Positions 1 to 9,210 of a DNA stretch of 64,000 bases are shown here, in pieces (within the stretch, counting starts at the first letter, position 1; the number at the start of each line of letters is the position of its first letter). The stretch spans positions 124,001 to 188,000 of the forward strand of contig JAGWZK010000002.1 of the NCBI GenBank assembly GCA_018968885.1, in the 5' to 3' direction. Position numbers and translations under genes: made by a program. Under the pieces are notes generated by a model. It saw only the letters and a list, made by a program, of their open reading frames with translations, made no database searches and was not told where the DNA came from. The stretch comes from Planctomycetota bacterium (lineage in GTDB: Bacteria; Planctomycetota; Phycisphaerae; Phycisphaerales; UBA1924).

Positions 1-1
1 G

Positions 2-1027
2 AACCCCCCCGCCGCCATGGCCGCGGCGATCGTCTCACGTCTCAAGATCATGGCCAACCTCGACATCTCCGAGCGTCGCCTCCCTCAGGACGGTCGCATC
101 CGCTGTGTCGTCGCCGGTCGCAAGCTCGACCTTCGTATGTCCACCATCCCCACCGCAGGCAGCACGGAAAAAGTGGTCATGCGTATTCTCGATACCCGCT
201 CCATCAACGTCGAACTCGATCAGCTCGGCTTCGATGTCGACACCCTCACGATCTGGAAAAACCAGATCGAAAGCCCCCACGGCATCATCCTCGTCACCGG
301 CCCCACCGGCTCGGGTAAGACCACCACCCTCTACGCCTCGCTGCGCCAGCTCGACAAAACCTCCATGAATATCTCCACGGTCGAAGACCCCGTGGAATAC
401 CACTTGGATGGCATCACCCAGACCCAGACCCACGACAAGATCGGCATGACCTTCGCCCTGGCGCTCAAGGCCCTCCTGCGTCAGGACCCCGATGTCATCA
501 TGCTCGGCGAAATTCGTGACATGGAAACCGCCAGCACCGCCATTCAAGCCGCGCTCACCGGCCACTTGGTCCTCTCCACCCTGCACACCAACGACGCCCC
601 CAGTTCCATCACGCGACTGGTCAACATCGGCCTCGAACCCTTCCTCGTCGGTGCTGCCGTCAACGCGGTGCTCGCTCAGCGCCTCGTCCGCCGCCTCTGC
701 AAAGAATGCAAGTTCCAGGAAGCCCCCAGCGAAGACATGCTGGAATACCTCACCATGCAGGGCATGCCCACCGATGCCACCTGGGCCGCCAAGGGTTGCG
801 ACAAGTGCCGCAAGCTGGGGTACGCTGGCCGCGTCGGTCTCTACGAACTCCTCACCATCGATGATGGCGTCCGCGACATCGTCGCCCGCAACCCCAACGT
901 CGCCGAATTCCGCCGCATTTGCATCGAACGCGGCATGGTCACCCTCCGCAACGATGGCCTCCGCAAAGCCCAGATGGGCATGACCACGATTCAGGAAATC
1001 CTGCGGGTGACTGAAGGTAATTCGTAA
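2..1027 (+). CDS. GspE/PilB-family secretion or pilus ATPase, 5' truncated by the window edge
   Basis: This is the C-terminal part of a type II secretion / type IV pilus assembly ATPase, a hexameric motor at the inner membrane. The frame is open from the first bases, and the family block leading to ERRLPQDGRI already begins before the ATG at 17, so that ATG is internal and the true start lies outside the window. In order the protein shows Walker A (GPTGSGKTT), the Asp box (STVEDPVEY), Walker B (DVIMLGEIRD), the His box (TGHLVLSTLHTNDA) and a zinc site of two CxxC pairs (CKEC, CDKC) near the end. GspE, PilB and PulE cannot be told apart without the missing N-terminus and neighbours. A separate MshEN-only protein, the domain that normally forms the N-terminus of this family, is encoded at 51.4-51.8 kb. 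Confidence 0.93.
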   Translation, partial: NPPAAMAAAIVSRLKIMANLDISERRLPQDGRIRCVVAGRKLDLRMSTIPTAGSTEKVVMRILDTRSINVELDQLGFDVDTLTIWKNQIESPHGIILVTGPTGSGKTTTLYASLRQLDKTSMNISTVEDPVEYHLDGITQTQTHDKIGMTFALALKALLRQDPDVIMLGEIRDMETASTAIQAALTGHLVLSTLHTNDAPSSITRLVNIGLEPFLVGAAVNAVLAQRLVRRLCKECKFQEAPSEDMLEYLTMQGMPTDATWAAKGCDKCRKLGYAGRVGLYELLTIDDGVRDIVARNPNVAEFRRICIERGMVTLRNDGLRKAQMGMTTIQEILRVTEGNS

Positions 1028-1150
1028 GGCGTGCTGCTCACAACAGCCAATTCAAATACGTCCCATGCGTCCCATGAGACGTATACGACCTATTGGTCTT
1101 ATCTCTTTGTTCTTCCCTAGTGCCTGGTGCCAAGTGGCTAGTGCCTTGCC

Positions 1151-2830
1151 TTATTCGTCGTCAAAATACTCCGACGCCTCATCCAGCATGCTCTCATCCA
1201 TCTCCGGCTCAAAGCCCTCGGGCTTCTCACCCGTGCGCGTCGCCGAACCCACGTTCTTGGCACCGCGCTTGGCCGCAAGCTTCTTATTCACCACACCGCT
1301 CTTGGCGATCGGTGCCTCATTCGGATCGGCATCGTCGCGGCGGGCTCTCACATTCAACTTGATCGGCACTTCTGAAAATGGCAACTCCTCGCGGAAGCGA
1401 TTGATCAGATACCGCTGATACGCCTGCCCCACCGCCGCCGGACGATTCACCACCAGCGCGATCTCCGGCGGATTGGTTCCGACTTGCGCCACGTAATACA
1501 CCTTGACGCGCACGCCCTGCTTATCGCTGGGCGGGCGCTCTTCAAAGAGCTTGCGCACCGTGCGATTCAATACGCCCGTGGTCACGCGCGTCCTCGCCTG
1601 CTCCTGCATGTCAAAAGCCAGATCCAGCGTCTCTTTGACATTCAATCCCGTCTTGGCGCTCATGAAGGCGATCGGGGCATACGTCAGGCCGCCCAGTTCA
1701 TCACGCAGATAGTTCTCGTAATCCGCCGGTGACACCTTCTCACCCTTCTTGTTCTTCTTGCCGCGGGCGCCACCCTCGTCACTGTCCCACTTGTTCACCA
1801 CGATGATGACGGGCTTGAATTCCTTCTGGCACATCATCGCCAATTGCTCATCCACCTGGCTAAGCTTCACCGTGGCATCAATCATCAGCATCACCACATC
1901 CGCGCGATCAATGGCTCGCTTGGCGCGTTCGAGGGCATACACCTCAACCATCGATTGAAAGCTCTTCTTACGCCGCAGACCTGCCGTATCGATGACGACA
2001 ACCGATCGCCCATCCTGCTCAAAGCGCACATCCACCGCATCCCGCGTCGTTCCTGCAATCTCGCTCACGATCATCCGCGGCGCACCCGCCAGCGCATTCA
2101 CCAGCGTGCTCTTTCCCGCGTTCCGCTTGCCGATGATCGCCACCATCAGATCCGCATGAATCTTCTCCGGCTCCCCCGGCTTGGGGAGCATCTCATAGAG
2201 CGAGTCCTGCAGCTCCCGCCGCATGTAATTGTTCTTGGCGCTGCACATCAACGGCTGGCCAAAGCCAAGCCCGGCAAGTTCCTGCGCGTGACTTTCCCAC
2301 TTGGGACCATCCACCTTGGTCGCCACAATCCGCACGCGGCTTGCCAATCCCTTCGGCCTTCCCTTCCCCTTCTGACTCGTCCCCTGCCCCGCACCCTTCT
2401 TCCCCTGACTCTTCCGCGCGGCCGGCCCCAACCGCCCCTCGCGCAGCAGCGTCGCGATCTCCCGGTCATATGGCGTGATCCCCGCCTGTGTATCCACCGC
2501 AAACAGCACAATGTCCGCCGACTCGATCGCATCCGCAATCTGCGTCTCGATATCCGCCGTCAGCGTCGCCAGGTCCTCACCCACCTCGTCGTACCGCGCA
2601 CCTTCGGCGGTGTAGACACCAAAGCCGCCCGTGTCGATCAACTCGACCGGCTTCCGCGGCCCCTTCTCTTTCCCATCCGGATGGTCCAATTCAATAATCG
2701 TCGCCACCCGATCGCGCGTCACACCCGGCGTCGGATCAACGATCGACACCTTGGCCCCCGCCATCATGTTCAAAAGAGAGCTTTTTCCCGCATTCGGGCG
2801 TCCCACAATGGCAATCCGCGGCATAGGCAT
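1151..2830 (-). CDS. der: Ribosome-associated double GTPase Der (EngA)
   Basis: Der is a tandem-GTPase needed for 50S ribosome maturation. The 559-aa protein has a first G domain (GRPNAGKSS, residues about 10-18; DTGGFG switch) and a second (GKRNAGKST, about 232; DTAG; NKWD), followed by a KH-like domain and a charged C-terminal tail of about 60 residues. It is longer than the usual 440-490 aa because of a Lys/Gly-rich insertion at about residues 150-185, just before the first G4 motif, and because of the tail. The first G4 motif reads TKVD rather than NKVD. The gene is divergent from miaA. The ATG at 2824 (second Met pair) would serve equally well as the start. Confidence 0.95.
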   Translation of the reverse strand: MPMPRIAIVGRPNAGKSSLLNMMAGAKVSIVDPTPGVTRDRVATIIELDHPDGKEKGPRKPVELIDTGGFGVYTAEGARYDEVGEDLATLTADIETQIADAIESADIVLFAVDTQAGITPYDREIATLLREGRLGPAARKSQGKKGAGQGTSQKGKGRPKGLASRVRIVATKVDGPKWESHAQELAGLGFGQPLMCSAKNNYMRRELQDSLYEMLPKPGEPEKIHADLMVAIIGKRNAGKSTLVNALAGAPRMIVSEIAGTTRDAVDVRFEQDGRSVVVIDTAGLRRKKSFQSMVEVYALERAKRAIDRADVVMLMIDATVKLSQVDEQLAMMCQKEFKPVIIVVNKWDSDEGGARGKKNKKGEKVSPADYENYLRDELGGLTYAPIAFMSAKTGLNVKETLDLAFDMQEQARTRVTTGVLNRTVRKLFEERPPSDKQGVRVKVYYVAQVGTNPPEIALVVNRPAAVGQAYQRYLINRFREELPFSEVPIKLNVRARRDDADPNEAPIAKSGVVNKKLAAKRGAKNVGSATRTGEKPEGFEPEMDESMLDEASEYFDDE

Positions 2831-2838
2831 AAGTCATG

Positions 2839-2866
2839 CAGGGTAGGGGCGAAAAACCCTACCCTG
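2839..2866. repeat. Perfect 10-bp inverted repeat between der and miaA
   Basis: CAGGGTAGGG and CCCTACCCTG pair perfectly across an 8-base loop (GCGAAAAA). The hairpin sits in the divergent der-miaA junction and overlaps the first possible miaA ATG (2836). This argues that translation of miaA starts downstream and that this stretch is regulatory or repeat DNA. It lacks a T-tract directly after either arm, so it is not a standard terminator. Confidence 0.8.
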
Positions 2867-2904
2867 TTAAGACACCGCACACGCCCCGAATACCCTCGCC
2901 TCAC

Positions 2905-3888
2905 GTGACCGCACCCGCCATCCATCGCTTTCCCATCATCATCGGCCCCACCGCCGGGGGAAAGTCCGCGCTGGCCCTGGATATCGCCGCCGCACTCGCG
3001 GATTCCGGCACGCACTGCGAAATCGTCACCGCCGATGCCTACCAGATCTACACCGGGCTGGACATCGGCACCGCAAAACCCACCAAGGCCGAACAAGCCC
3101 TTCTCCCTCACCATCTGCTCGACATCATCGACCCGGCCAACCCTGCCCCCTTCACCGTCCACGACTGGCTCACTGCCGCGACACGCACCATCAGCGACAT
3201 CCAAAAACGCGGCAACGTGCCGATCGTCGTCGGTGGCACCCACCTCTACATCAAAGCCCTGTTGGACGGCCTATTTGAGGCCCCACCACCCGACGAAGCC
3301 CTTCGCGCTTCCCTTCGCAGCCGCACACTCGCCGATCTGCGGCAGGAACTCGAAAAATCAGACCCCCTCGCCGCCAGCCGCATCCACCCCAACGACGAAC
3401 GCCGCACCATCCGCGCCCTCGAAGTCCTCCACCAGACAGGCACCTCCATCAGCCAACAGCAAACCCAATGGGCAACCCCCACCGCCCACACCGATCGCGT
3501 GCTGATCGGCTTGGTATGGGAGATTGAGGACATCAATCGGCGGATCAATGCTCGCGTCCGCGGCATGATGGACCAAGGCCTTCTCGCCGAAGTGCGACAG
3601 CTCCACTCCTCAGGCCGCCTTGGCTCTCAAGCCCGCGAGGCCTTGGGATACAAGCAGATCATTGATCACCTCGAAGGGCGATGCTCCTTGGAAGATGCCG
3701 TGGAACGCATCAAGATCGAGACCCGCCGCTTTGGCAAAAACCAGCGCACCTGGCTGAAGCGTCTGCGGCTCACCCCGCACTCACTTTGGATACCCATGCC
3801 AGAAGAAGTCAGCAATACGCCCGATAATACACGGCCTAGCGTTGTTTCCGCGCTCCGAGCCATGCAGACACCCGTCGCTCACACCTGA
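2905..3888 (+). CDS. miaA: tRNA dimethylallyltransferase MiaA
   Basis: MiaA transfers a dimethylallyl group to N6 of A37 in tRNAs that read UNN codons. The protein (327 aa from the GTG at 2905) has the P-loop GPTAGGKSALALDIA at its N-terminus, ADAYQIYTGLDIGTAKP (substrate Asp), HHLLDI, VVGGTHLYIKALLDG and the C-terminal ALGYKQI block typical of the family. An in-frame ATG at 2836 would add 23 residues, but it lies 5 bp from the divergent der start and inside a perfect hairpin. GTG 2905, which starts the protein 8 codons before the conserved domain, is therefore preferred. No clear Shine-Dalgarno precedes either start. Together with mnmE and rimO it gives the window a strong tRNA and ribosome modification content. 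Confidence 0.93.
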   Translation: MTAPAIHRFPIIIGPTAGGKSALALDIAAALADSGTHCEIVTADAYQIYTGLDIGTAKPTKAEQALLPHHLLDIIDPANPAPFTVHDWLTAATRTISDIQKRGNVPIVVGGTHLYIKALLDGLFEAPPPDEALRASLRSRTLADLRQELEKSDPLAASRIHPNDERRTIRALEVLHQTGTSISQQQTQWATPTAHTDRVLIGLVWEIEDINRRINARVRGMMDQGLLAEVRQLHSSGRLGSQAREALGYKQIIDHLEGRCSLEDAVERIKIETRRFGKNQRTWLKRLRLTPHSLWIPMPEEVSNTPDNTRPSVVSALRAMQTPVAHT

Positions 3889-4044
3889 ATCTTGGCTCAA
3901 AGTTGACAAACCGTCCGATGCACGCTTCGCTCATCCGAACCCGGGGCGTGTCTGTTCGTACAAAGTTTGGGTACTTTGCACGCCTACCGTAACCAGTCAC
4001 CTCGATCCAACGTCTGATCTGCATCATCTATATGGCCCAACCTC

Positions 4045-6867
4045 ATGGCTAAACGTCCCAGCAAAAAATCTGCCCCCGCCGCCGCACCGGAAGCCGGAGC
4101 GCTTGCTGTCGCGCCAGCCGTAAGAGCAACCGGTGGTGGAGGCAGGGGTGGCAAGGGCCGCCGCAACTTTGGACCACCCAGAGGCACTGGGTTCACCGCC
4201 GGCAAAGCCAAAGACAAACACCTCGTCATCGTCGAATCCCCCGCCAAAGCCAAGACCATCAACAAGTACCTCGGCAACGACTACCTCGTCCTCGCCAGCG
4301 TCGGCCACATTCGCGACCTCCCGAGCAAAAACCCCAAGGGTGTCAAAAGCCCCGTCCCCGGCGTCGATCTCGAGCACGACTTCAAACCCACCTACGAGTC
4401 CCTTCCCGACAAAGAAAAAGTTGTCGATGAACTCCGCCGCGCTGCCAAAGAAACGCTCGGCTCCGGGCGCGAAGTCTGGTTCGCAACCGACTTGGATCGC
4501 GAAGGCGAGGCCATCGCGTGGCACCTGGCACAGATCGTCGGCATCAAGAGCAATCAGGCCAAGCGGGTGATCTTCCCCGCCATCACCAAGACGGACATCG
4601 AAAAGGCCTTCAAGCATCCCCACGCCATCGATGAAGACCGCGTCAATGCGCAGCAGGCCCGCCGCATCGTCGACCGCATCGTCGGCTACCAGGTCTCCCC
4701 GCTCCTCTGGAAAAAAGTCGCTCGTGGCCTCTCCGCCGGGCGAGTGCAAAGCGTGGCAGTGCGCCTCATCGTCGAGCGAGAACGCGAGATCCGCGCCTTC
4801 ATCCCCGATGAATCCTGGACCATCCACGCCTGCTTCACCCCCGATCTTTCCAAAGGCAGCACCCTCGCCAAAGAGTTTGCCGAATACATGGCTCGCCGCA
4901 ATGAACGTGGCGAATCCCCCAGCCAGAAACTCCAGAACGGCTGGCTCTCTGACAACAACTGCCTGAAGGCAGAACTCGTCGAAATCGGCGGCAACAAGTT
5001 CGATCTTTCCGCCCCCGGAAAGATCACTGACCTCACCCCCAAGGCCAGCGACATTCTCAAATTGCTCGGCGCGTCCGCCGTCTCCGCCACCGTCACCGAA
5101 AATCCTGATGGCAAAGGCCCTGCAAAATTCCAGCGCACCATCAACGCAACCGTTGATCCCCAAACTCCCTACTCGATTACTTCGATCGAGACCAAGCGCA
5201 CCACCAGCCGGCCACCGCCGCCCTTCATCACCAGCACGCTGCAACAGGCGGGCTCAAACGCCCTCGGCTTCGCGGCCCGTCGCACAATGACCGCAGCCCA
5301 GCAGCTCTACCAAGGTGTCGAGATTCCCGGCGAAGGCCCCGTCGGCCTCATCAGCTACATGCGTACCGACTCGACGCACCTCTCCGGCGATGCCATCAAT
5401 ATGGCCCGCGATTACGTCGGAAAGAAGTACGGCGAGAAGTACCTTCCCGAAAAACCCAACTTCTTCTCTTCCAGCAATAAAGATGCTCAGGAAGCCCACG
5501 AAGCCATCCGCCCCACGAGCATGGATTACCCGCCATCACGTGTCAAGAACGCGCTGACGAGTGATCAACTCCGCCTTTACACACTCATCTGGGATCGCTT
5601 CGTCGCCTGCCAGATGAAAGCAGCCGAGTGGGATTCCACCGCCATCACCATCACCGGCGGCACAGATCCCAGGAAACTCTGCTCTCTCCGTGCCACTGGC
5701 CGTGTGCTCGCCTTCGACGGTTTCTACAAAGTCCTCGGCGTCCCCACTGGCGGCGAAGAACAAACCCTGCCGGGCCTGAAGGAAAAGCAGCCCCTGTCGC
5801 CCTTCGCATTGCAGCCGGCGCAGAAGTTCAGCAATCCCCCGCCGCGCTTCACCGAAGCATCGCTCATCAAGACTCTCGAATCAGAAGGCATCGGCCGCCC
5901 CAGCACCTACGCCGACATCATTCAGAAGATTCAGGATCAGAAGTACGTCGAGTCCCTCGAGCGGCGTTTCTACGCCACATCCCTTGGCGAAGTCGTCACC
6001 GACAAACTCACCGAGGCCTTCCCCGAAATCATGAGCGTGGGTTACACCCGCGCCATGGAAGAACAGCTCGACAAAGTCGAAGAGGAACACCTCGACTGGA
6101 TCGACATGCTCCACAAGTTCTACGGCCCCTTCAAGCACGCGCTGGATCACGCCGAAGAAAATCTCGGCCACGCCAAAGCGGAAACCACACCAGCACCTAA
6201 GGAATATCGCTGCGGCCTCTGCCAGAAAGACCTCGTCTATCGCTTCGGCAAAAACGGTCGCTTCCTCAGCTGCTCAGATTATCCCAACTGCAAATTTGCC
6301 CAGCCCTGCGATCGCGATGGCAAACCCCAGCAAGCCGCCGAAACCACGCAGGTCGCCTGCCCCAAGTGCACAGCGCCCATGACCCTCCGCACCGGACGCT
6401 TCGGCCCCTTCCTGGGATGCTCGCGCTACAACGACAAGGCCAATCCTTGCGATGGCATTCTCAACCTGGGCAAAGGCAAAGACGCAAACAAAGTCGTCGC
6501 CAAGAGCCCGCCCCCGCCGCAAACCGACCTCCCCTGTCCCACCTGCAAGAGCCCTCTCAACCTCCGCAACGGCATTCGCGGCCCCTGGCTCGGCTGCTCA
6601 CGATTCCCCAAATGTCGCGGCAGGGGCAAGTGGACCGAACTCGACGAGAAAACCCAAAAGCACCTCATCGACATCCTGGAAAAACACGAGAAGGCCAACC
6701 CCACACCCATCGTCCGCACACTCGATGGCAAAGCGCTGACAGAATCCAGCGGCAAGCCGCTTCCCAACGCGCCCACCATAGAGATGCTCTCCACCGGCCT
6801 CGCCGCGCGCAAACAAAGCGACGGACCCGAGACTCTCGAATCCGTCGCTGATGAAATCGGAGTCTGA
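4045..6867 (+). CDS. topA: DNA topoisomerase I (type IA)
   Basis: TopA relaxes negative supercoils through a 5'-phosphotyrosyl intermediate. The 940-aa protein begins with a roughly 50-residue Ala/Gly/Lys-rich tail, then the TOPRIM domain (HLVIVESPAKAKTI, about 57; FATDLDREGEAIAWHL, about 150). The catalytic Tyr is in ISYMRTDST (Tyr438). Three C-terminal topoisomerase zinc ribbons follow, at roughly residues 722-755, 773-805 and 830-860, each with CxxC pairs. The basic N-terminal extension is not part of the usual enzyme. The gene stands alone, 156 bp after miaA; a TTGACA at 3903-3908 has no good -10 partner. Confidence 0.97.
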   Translation: MAKRPSKKSAPAAAPEAGALAVAPAVRATGGGGRGGKGRRNFGPPRGTGFTAGKAKDKHLVIVESPAKAKTINKYLGNDYLVLASVGHIRDLPSKNPKGVKSPVPGVDLEHDFKPTYESLPDKEKVVDELRRAAKETLGSGREVWFATDLDREGEAIAWHLAQIVGIKSNQAKRVIFPAITKTDIEKAFKHPHAIDEDRVNAQQARRIVDRIVGYQVSPLLWKKVARGLSAGRVQSVAVRLIVEREREIRAFIPDESWTIHACFTPDLSKGSTLAKEFAEYMARRNERGESPSQKLQNGWLSDNNCLKAELVEIGGNKFDLSAPGKITDLTPKASDILKLLGASAVSATVTENPDGKGPAKFQRTINATVDPQTPYSITSIETKRTTSRPPPPFITSTLQQAGSNALGFAARRTMTAAQQLYQGVEIPGEGPVGLISYMRTDSTHLSGDAINMARDYVGKKYGEKYLPEKPNFFSSSNKDAQEAHEAIRPTSMDYPPSRVKNALTSDQLRLYTLIWDRFVACQMKAAEWDSTAITITGGTDPRKLCSLRATGRVLAFDGFYKVLGVPTGGEEQTLPGLKEKQPLSPFALQPAQKFSNPPPRFTEASLIKTLESEGIGRPSTYADIIQKIQDQKYVESLERRFYATSLGEVVTDKLTEAFPEIMSVGYTRAMEEQLDKVEEEHLDWIDMLHKFYGPFKHALDHAEENLGHAKAETTPAPKEYRCGLCQKDLVYRFGKNGRFLSCSDYPNCKFAQPCDRDGKPQQAAETTQVACPKCTAPMTLRTGRFGPFLGCSRYNDKANPCDGILNLGKGKDANKVVAKSPPPPQTDLPCPTCKSPLNLRNGIRGPWLGCSRFPKCRGRGKWTELDEKTQKHLIDILEKHEKANPTPIVRTLDGKALTESSGKPLPNAPTIEMLSTGLAARKQSDGPETLESVADEIGV

Positions 6868-6878
6868 CTCACTGCCGT

Positions 6879-7863
6879 TCAACATCCTGTGCTGAAGGCC
6901 GCGACAAAGTCCAGGTAATCAAAGAAATCAACCACCGTGTCGGCGTTGAAGTCGGCTGTTGTTGAGCCACCACTGAACGCCGCGACAAAGTCAAGATAGT
7001 CAAAGAAGTCCACGGTGTTGTCGCCGTTGAAATCCGCCGCGCAATCCGGGCCGATCTCGAAGCGATACCAGAAAGCCGAGTTGGCCCCCAACGTGCCACT
7101 GGCCACCGCAACCGAATCAAACGAAAGCGTGAACGGCCCCGTGCCATCGATGCCGGGTGATGAAAGACCGTTGGCAAAGCCAGCGTTGTACGGCACAACC
7201 AGCACGTAGTACGTGCCATCAGCAAGAGTCATGCCGCTGAACCCGCTTCCTGAACCACCGTTGAAGTCATCATTACTGCGCAGCAGCACACCAGTACTGG
7301 AATACATGGCCAATTCAGTATCGGTGCCAAATCCACTGCCACCGGTGGTGGTCATGCCACTGATGCTGGTGAACCGACCCAGATCAACCACTGTTGACGT
7401 CTGGAACGTCCACTCCACATCCGTCCACGCGGCATCGCCACCCGCGGCATCATCGAAACTGTCATAACTCTCCAACCTCAGCACATCCCCATCGCGCAGA
7501 ATCATCGCCGCTCCGGGCGTCGCCGCGATCAGCACCGTCCCCGTCATCGTGCCCGTGCGGCTGATGACCACATTCACGCTCCCCGTCGTGCCAAACCTCG
7601 TGTTGCGCAGGTTGAACCGCGCTTCCGAAGCCAGCGTCGCCGGAGTCAAGGGCGACAACCCACCGACAAACGAACTGGAGCCAATCACCACATCAGGCCC
7701 GGAATACGTGTGCAGATAGACGCTGTTTCCGGCATTGCTGACTGCTCCCGCAGAGATCATCATGGGGGGGCTCGACCGTGAAATCTGCCCTCGAAACACA
7801 GGGCATTCCGGCCATCAAGAACATCGCGGCAGCGGACACGAAAGATGTGGTGTGGCGTGACAT
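6879..7863 (-). pseudogene. Secreted protein with PPC-like domain and GC-type dockerin, frameshifted at a C7 tract
   Basis: The gene starts at the ATG at 7863, with a GGAG Shine-Dalgarno 6-9 bases upstream. It encodes a signal peptide (MSRHTTSFVSAAAMFLMAG...SRA|DFTVEPP) and then shifts frame at seven C's (7764-7770, minus strand). Removing one C joins VEPP to MMISAGAVSNAG in the long downstream frame and gives 327 aa. The mature part is beta-rich and contains a pre-peptidase C-terminal-like stretch (TDTELAMYSSTGVLLRSNDD). It ends in two DFN.D..VDFFDYLDFVAAF repeats and a final STGC. No catalytic motif is seen. The single extra base could be a real mutation, a slippage (phase-variable) tract, or a sequencing error. 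The stop lies 11 bp from the topA stop, so the two genes converge. Confidence 0.82.
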
Positions 7864-7978
7864 GGGACGCTCCAGTCGGGCCCACACACAGTGCGGCCCT
7901 ACTTGGGAAACGCCGGATGCCCACAGAACTCACGCAAAATCGTCGCAAAGTGACGATTCGCTCTTGAGGGATCTGCGA

Positions 7979-9106
7979 TCAATGCCCAAACAGGTTCTTC
8001 TCCGCAAACATCCCCTCGGCCTCGAAATACGCCAGCGCCTCCTGCGTACTTCCAAAGATCTTCGTCGCCGTCTCAGTGATAAATGGCGACGGATGCTTCT
8101 TGGGCTTCCACACGATGTACACCTCTTTGGTGTGCTCAAACGCATGGTGCAGCTCGCGCTCCACACCACTCGAAAGCCCCGGAATCCCGCCCGGAAGTTC
8201 CGGAATGTAACTCACGATCATGTCACTTTGATCCACAAGTTTGAAATCCCGCATGTAGATCTGGCCATCGATATCGCCCGCGATATCCAGCACCTCGCGC
8301 ACTCGCACCTTGATCGGCGGTGCATCGCTCGCCACACTGCCTCCATAGCTGTGGGGCGTCACTTCCAGAAACTCCTTCCCGTCCCGCGCCGCCGCAATCG
8401 CCCGCTCCAAAAGCAGCTTCTCATCCACATCACCCGGATCAAACGTGATGAAGTGCTCAGCCAATGCCGCACGGAACGCATCAATCTCCGCCAGAATGTC
8501 GGGCATGTCCACCACGTGGCTCATGGGAAAGCTCGGATACACCTTCCGCATCCCCGGGCGGCACACCAATCGAAACATCGTCCGCGTCGTCATCTGATGC
8601 CGACCACGCGACAAAATATAAAACTGGCTCCCCGGAATCGCCCTGCTCATCAACTCCGTCGCCAGAATCTCCTCCTCGCGCCACACCATGCAATCCTTCA
8701 GCGTCGCATCGATCTCATGCTCTTTGTGCAGGCGATCATGCACCACCTCGATGTTGTCCACCAGACAGATGAACGTATCCGGCTGCAACTTCGTGATCTG
8801 ATCGTAATCAAATGCGGGGAACAACCCGTGCCGCCAGCGAAACGTCGCGTGCGTATTCACCACCATGTTCTTGGCATCACGTGATTCAGCGATCACATCC
8901 TTGAACGCCGCGCGACGCAGCGAATTCAACCGCGAAATCGGCAGATCCAGAATCTTCCCCGGGCGCACATCCGGCCCCTCCTTGTACATCAGGTCGCCCA
9001 CGTGGTACACGTGCATCGCCTCACCCTGAGTCCCGGCAAATCTCGCCGCGGCATCGATATAGGGCTTCTTCTCCATCCCGATCTGACCAGTCACAATTGC
9101 TCGCAT
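7979..9106 (-). CDS. Adenylate-kinase-like P-loop protein fused to a nucleoside deoxyribosyltransferase-like domain
   Basis: The 375-aa protein starts MRAIVTGQIGMEKKPYI, an atypical P-loop (GxxGxxKK) at the very N-terminus as in adenylate-kinase-like NTPases. This start is supported by a TATTAT -10 element ending 5 bases upstream. The last ~110 residues (LVDQSDMIVSYIPE, then SSGVERELHHAFEH, then a KP..PSPF..ETATKIF block) resemble nucleoside 2-deoxyribosyltransferase-like folds, with the SDM..V.Y.P strand and the acidic E.E...A helix. The middle section has no recognised motif. Substrate and role are unknown; I infer nucleotide binding. The gene is divergent from the surface-protein gene at 9211, and the two promoters lie in a 104-bp gap. 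Confidence 0.7.
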   Translation of the reverse strand: MRAIVTGQIGMEKKPYIDAAARFAGTQGEAMHVYHVGDLMYKEGPDVRPGKILDLPISRLNSLRRAAFKDVIAESRDAKNMVVNTHATFRWRHGLFPAFDYDQITKLQPDTFICLVDNIEVVHDRLHKEHEIDATLKDCMVWREEEILATELMSRAIPGSQFYILSRGRHQMTTRTMFRLVCRPGMRKVYPSFPMSHVVDMPDILAEIDAFRAALAEHFITFDPGDVDEKLLLERAIAAARDGKEFLEVTPHSYGGSVASDAPPIKVRVREVLDIAGDIDGQIYMRDFKLVDQSDMIVSYIPELPGGIPGLSSGVERELHHAFEHTKEVYIVWKPKKHPSPFITETATKIFGSTQEALAYFEAEGMFAEKNLFGH

Positions 9107-9139
9107 ATCCGATAATAGGAAGAACAACTCCACGCCAAC
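9107..9139 (-). promoter_or_regulatory. Promoter giving a probably leaderless mRNA for the P-loop protein
   Basis: On the minus strand TTGGCG (9139-9134), a 16-bp spacer and TATTAT (9117-9112) end 5 bases before the ATG at 9106. Transcription would be expected to begin at or next to the A of the start codon, so the message would have no leader. Confidence 0.6.
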
Positions 9140-9174
9140 CCGCATCCGCAGACGCGTCAAACCTACAAAAGTCC

Positions 9175-9204
9175 TTGCGTGGTCGGTGGTTGTTCTGGTA
9201 TAAT
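9175..9204 (+). promoter_or_regulatory. Consensus promoter (TTGCGT-N18-TATAAT) giving a leaderless mRNA
   Basis: TTGCGT at 9175-9180 is followed by an 18-bp spacer and a perfect TATAAT at 9199-9204, preceded by TG one base upstream (extended -10). Only six bases separate TATAAT from the ATG at 9211, so the start codon itself is the expected +1. Confidence 0.75.
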
Positions 9205-9210
9205 GCGGGC

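Noticed and set aside
3903-3931. TTGACA upstream of topA
   Set aside because: The sequence 17 bp downstream is TTCGCT, too far from TATAAT to call a promoter.
4024-5244. 406-aa open frame on the minus strand within topA
   Set aside because: It is antisense to well-conserved topoisomerase domains; its Gly/Asp/Phe-rich composition is that of a shadow frame.
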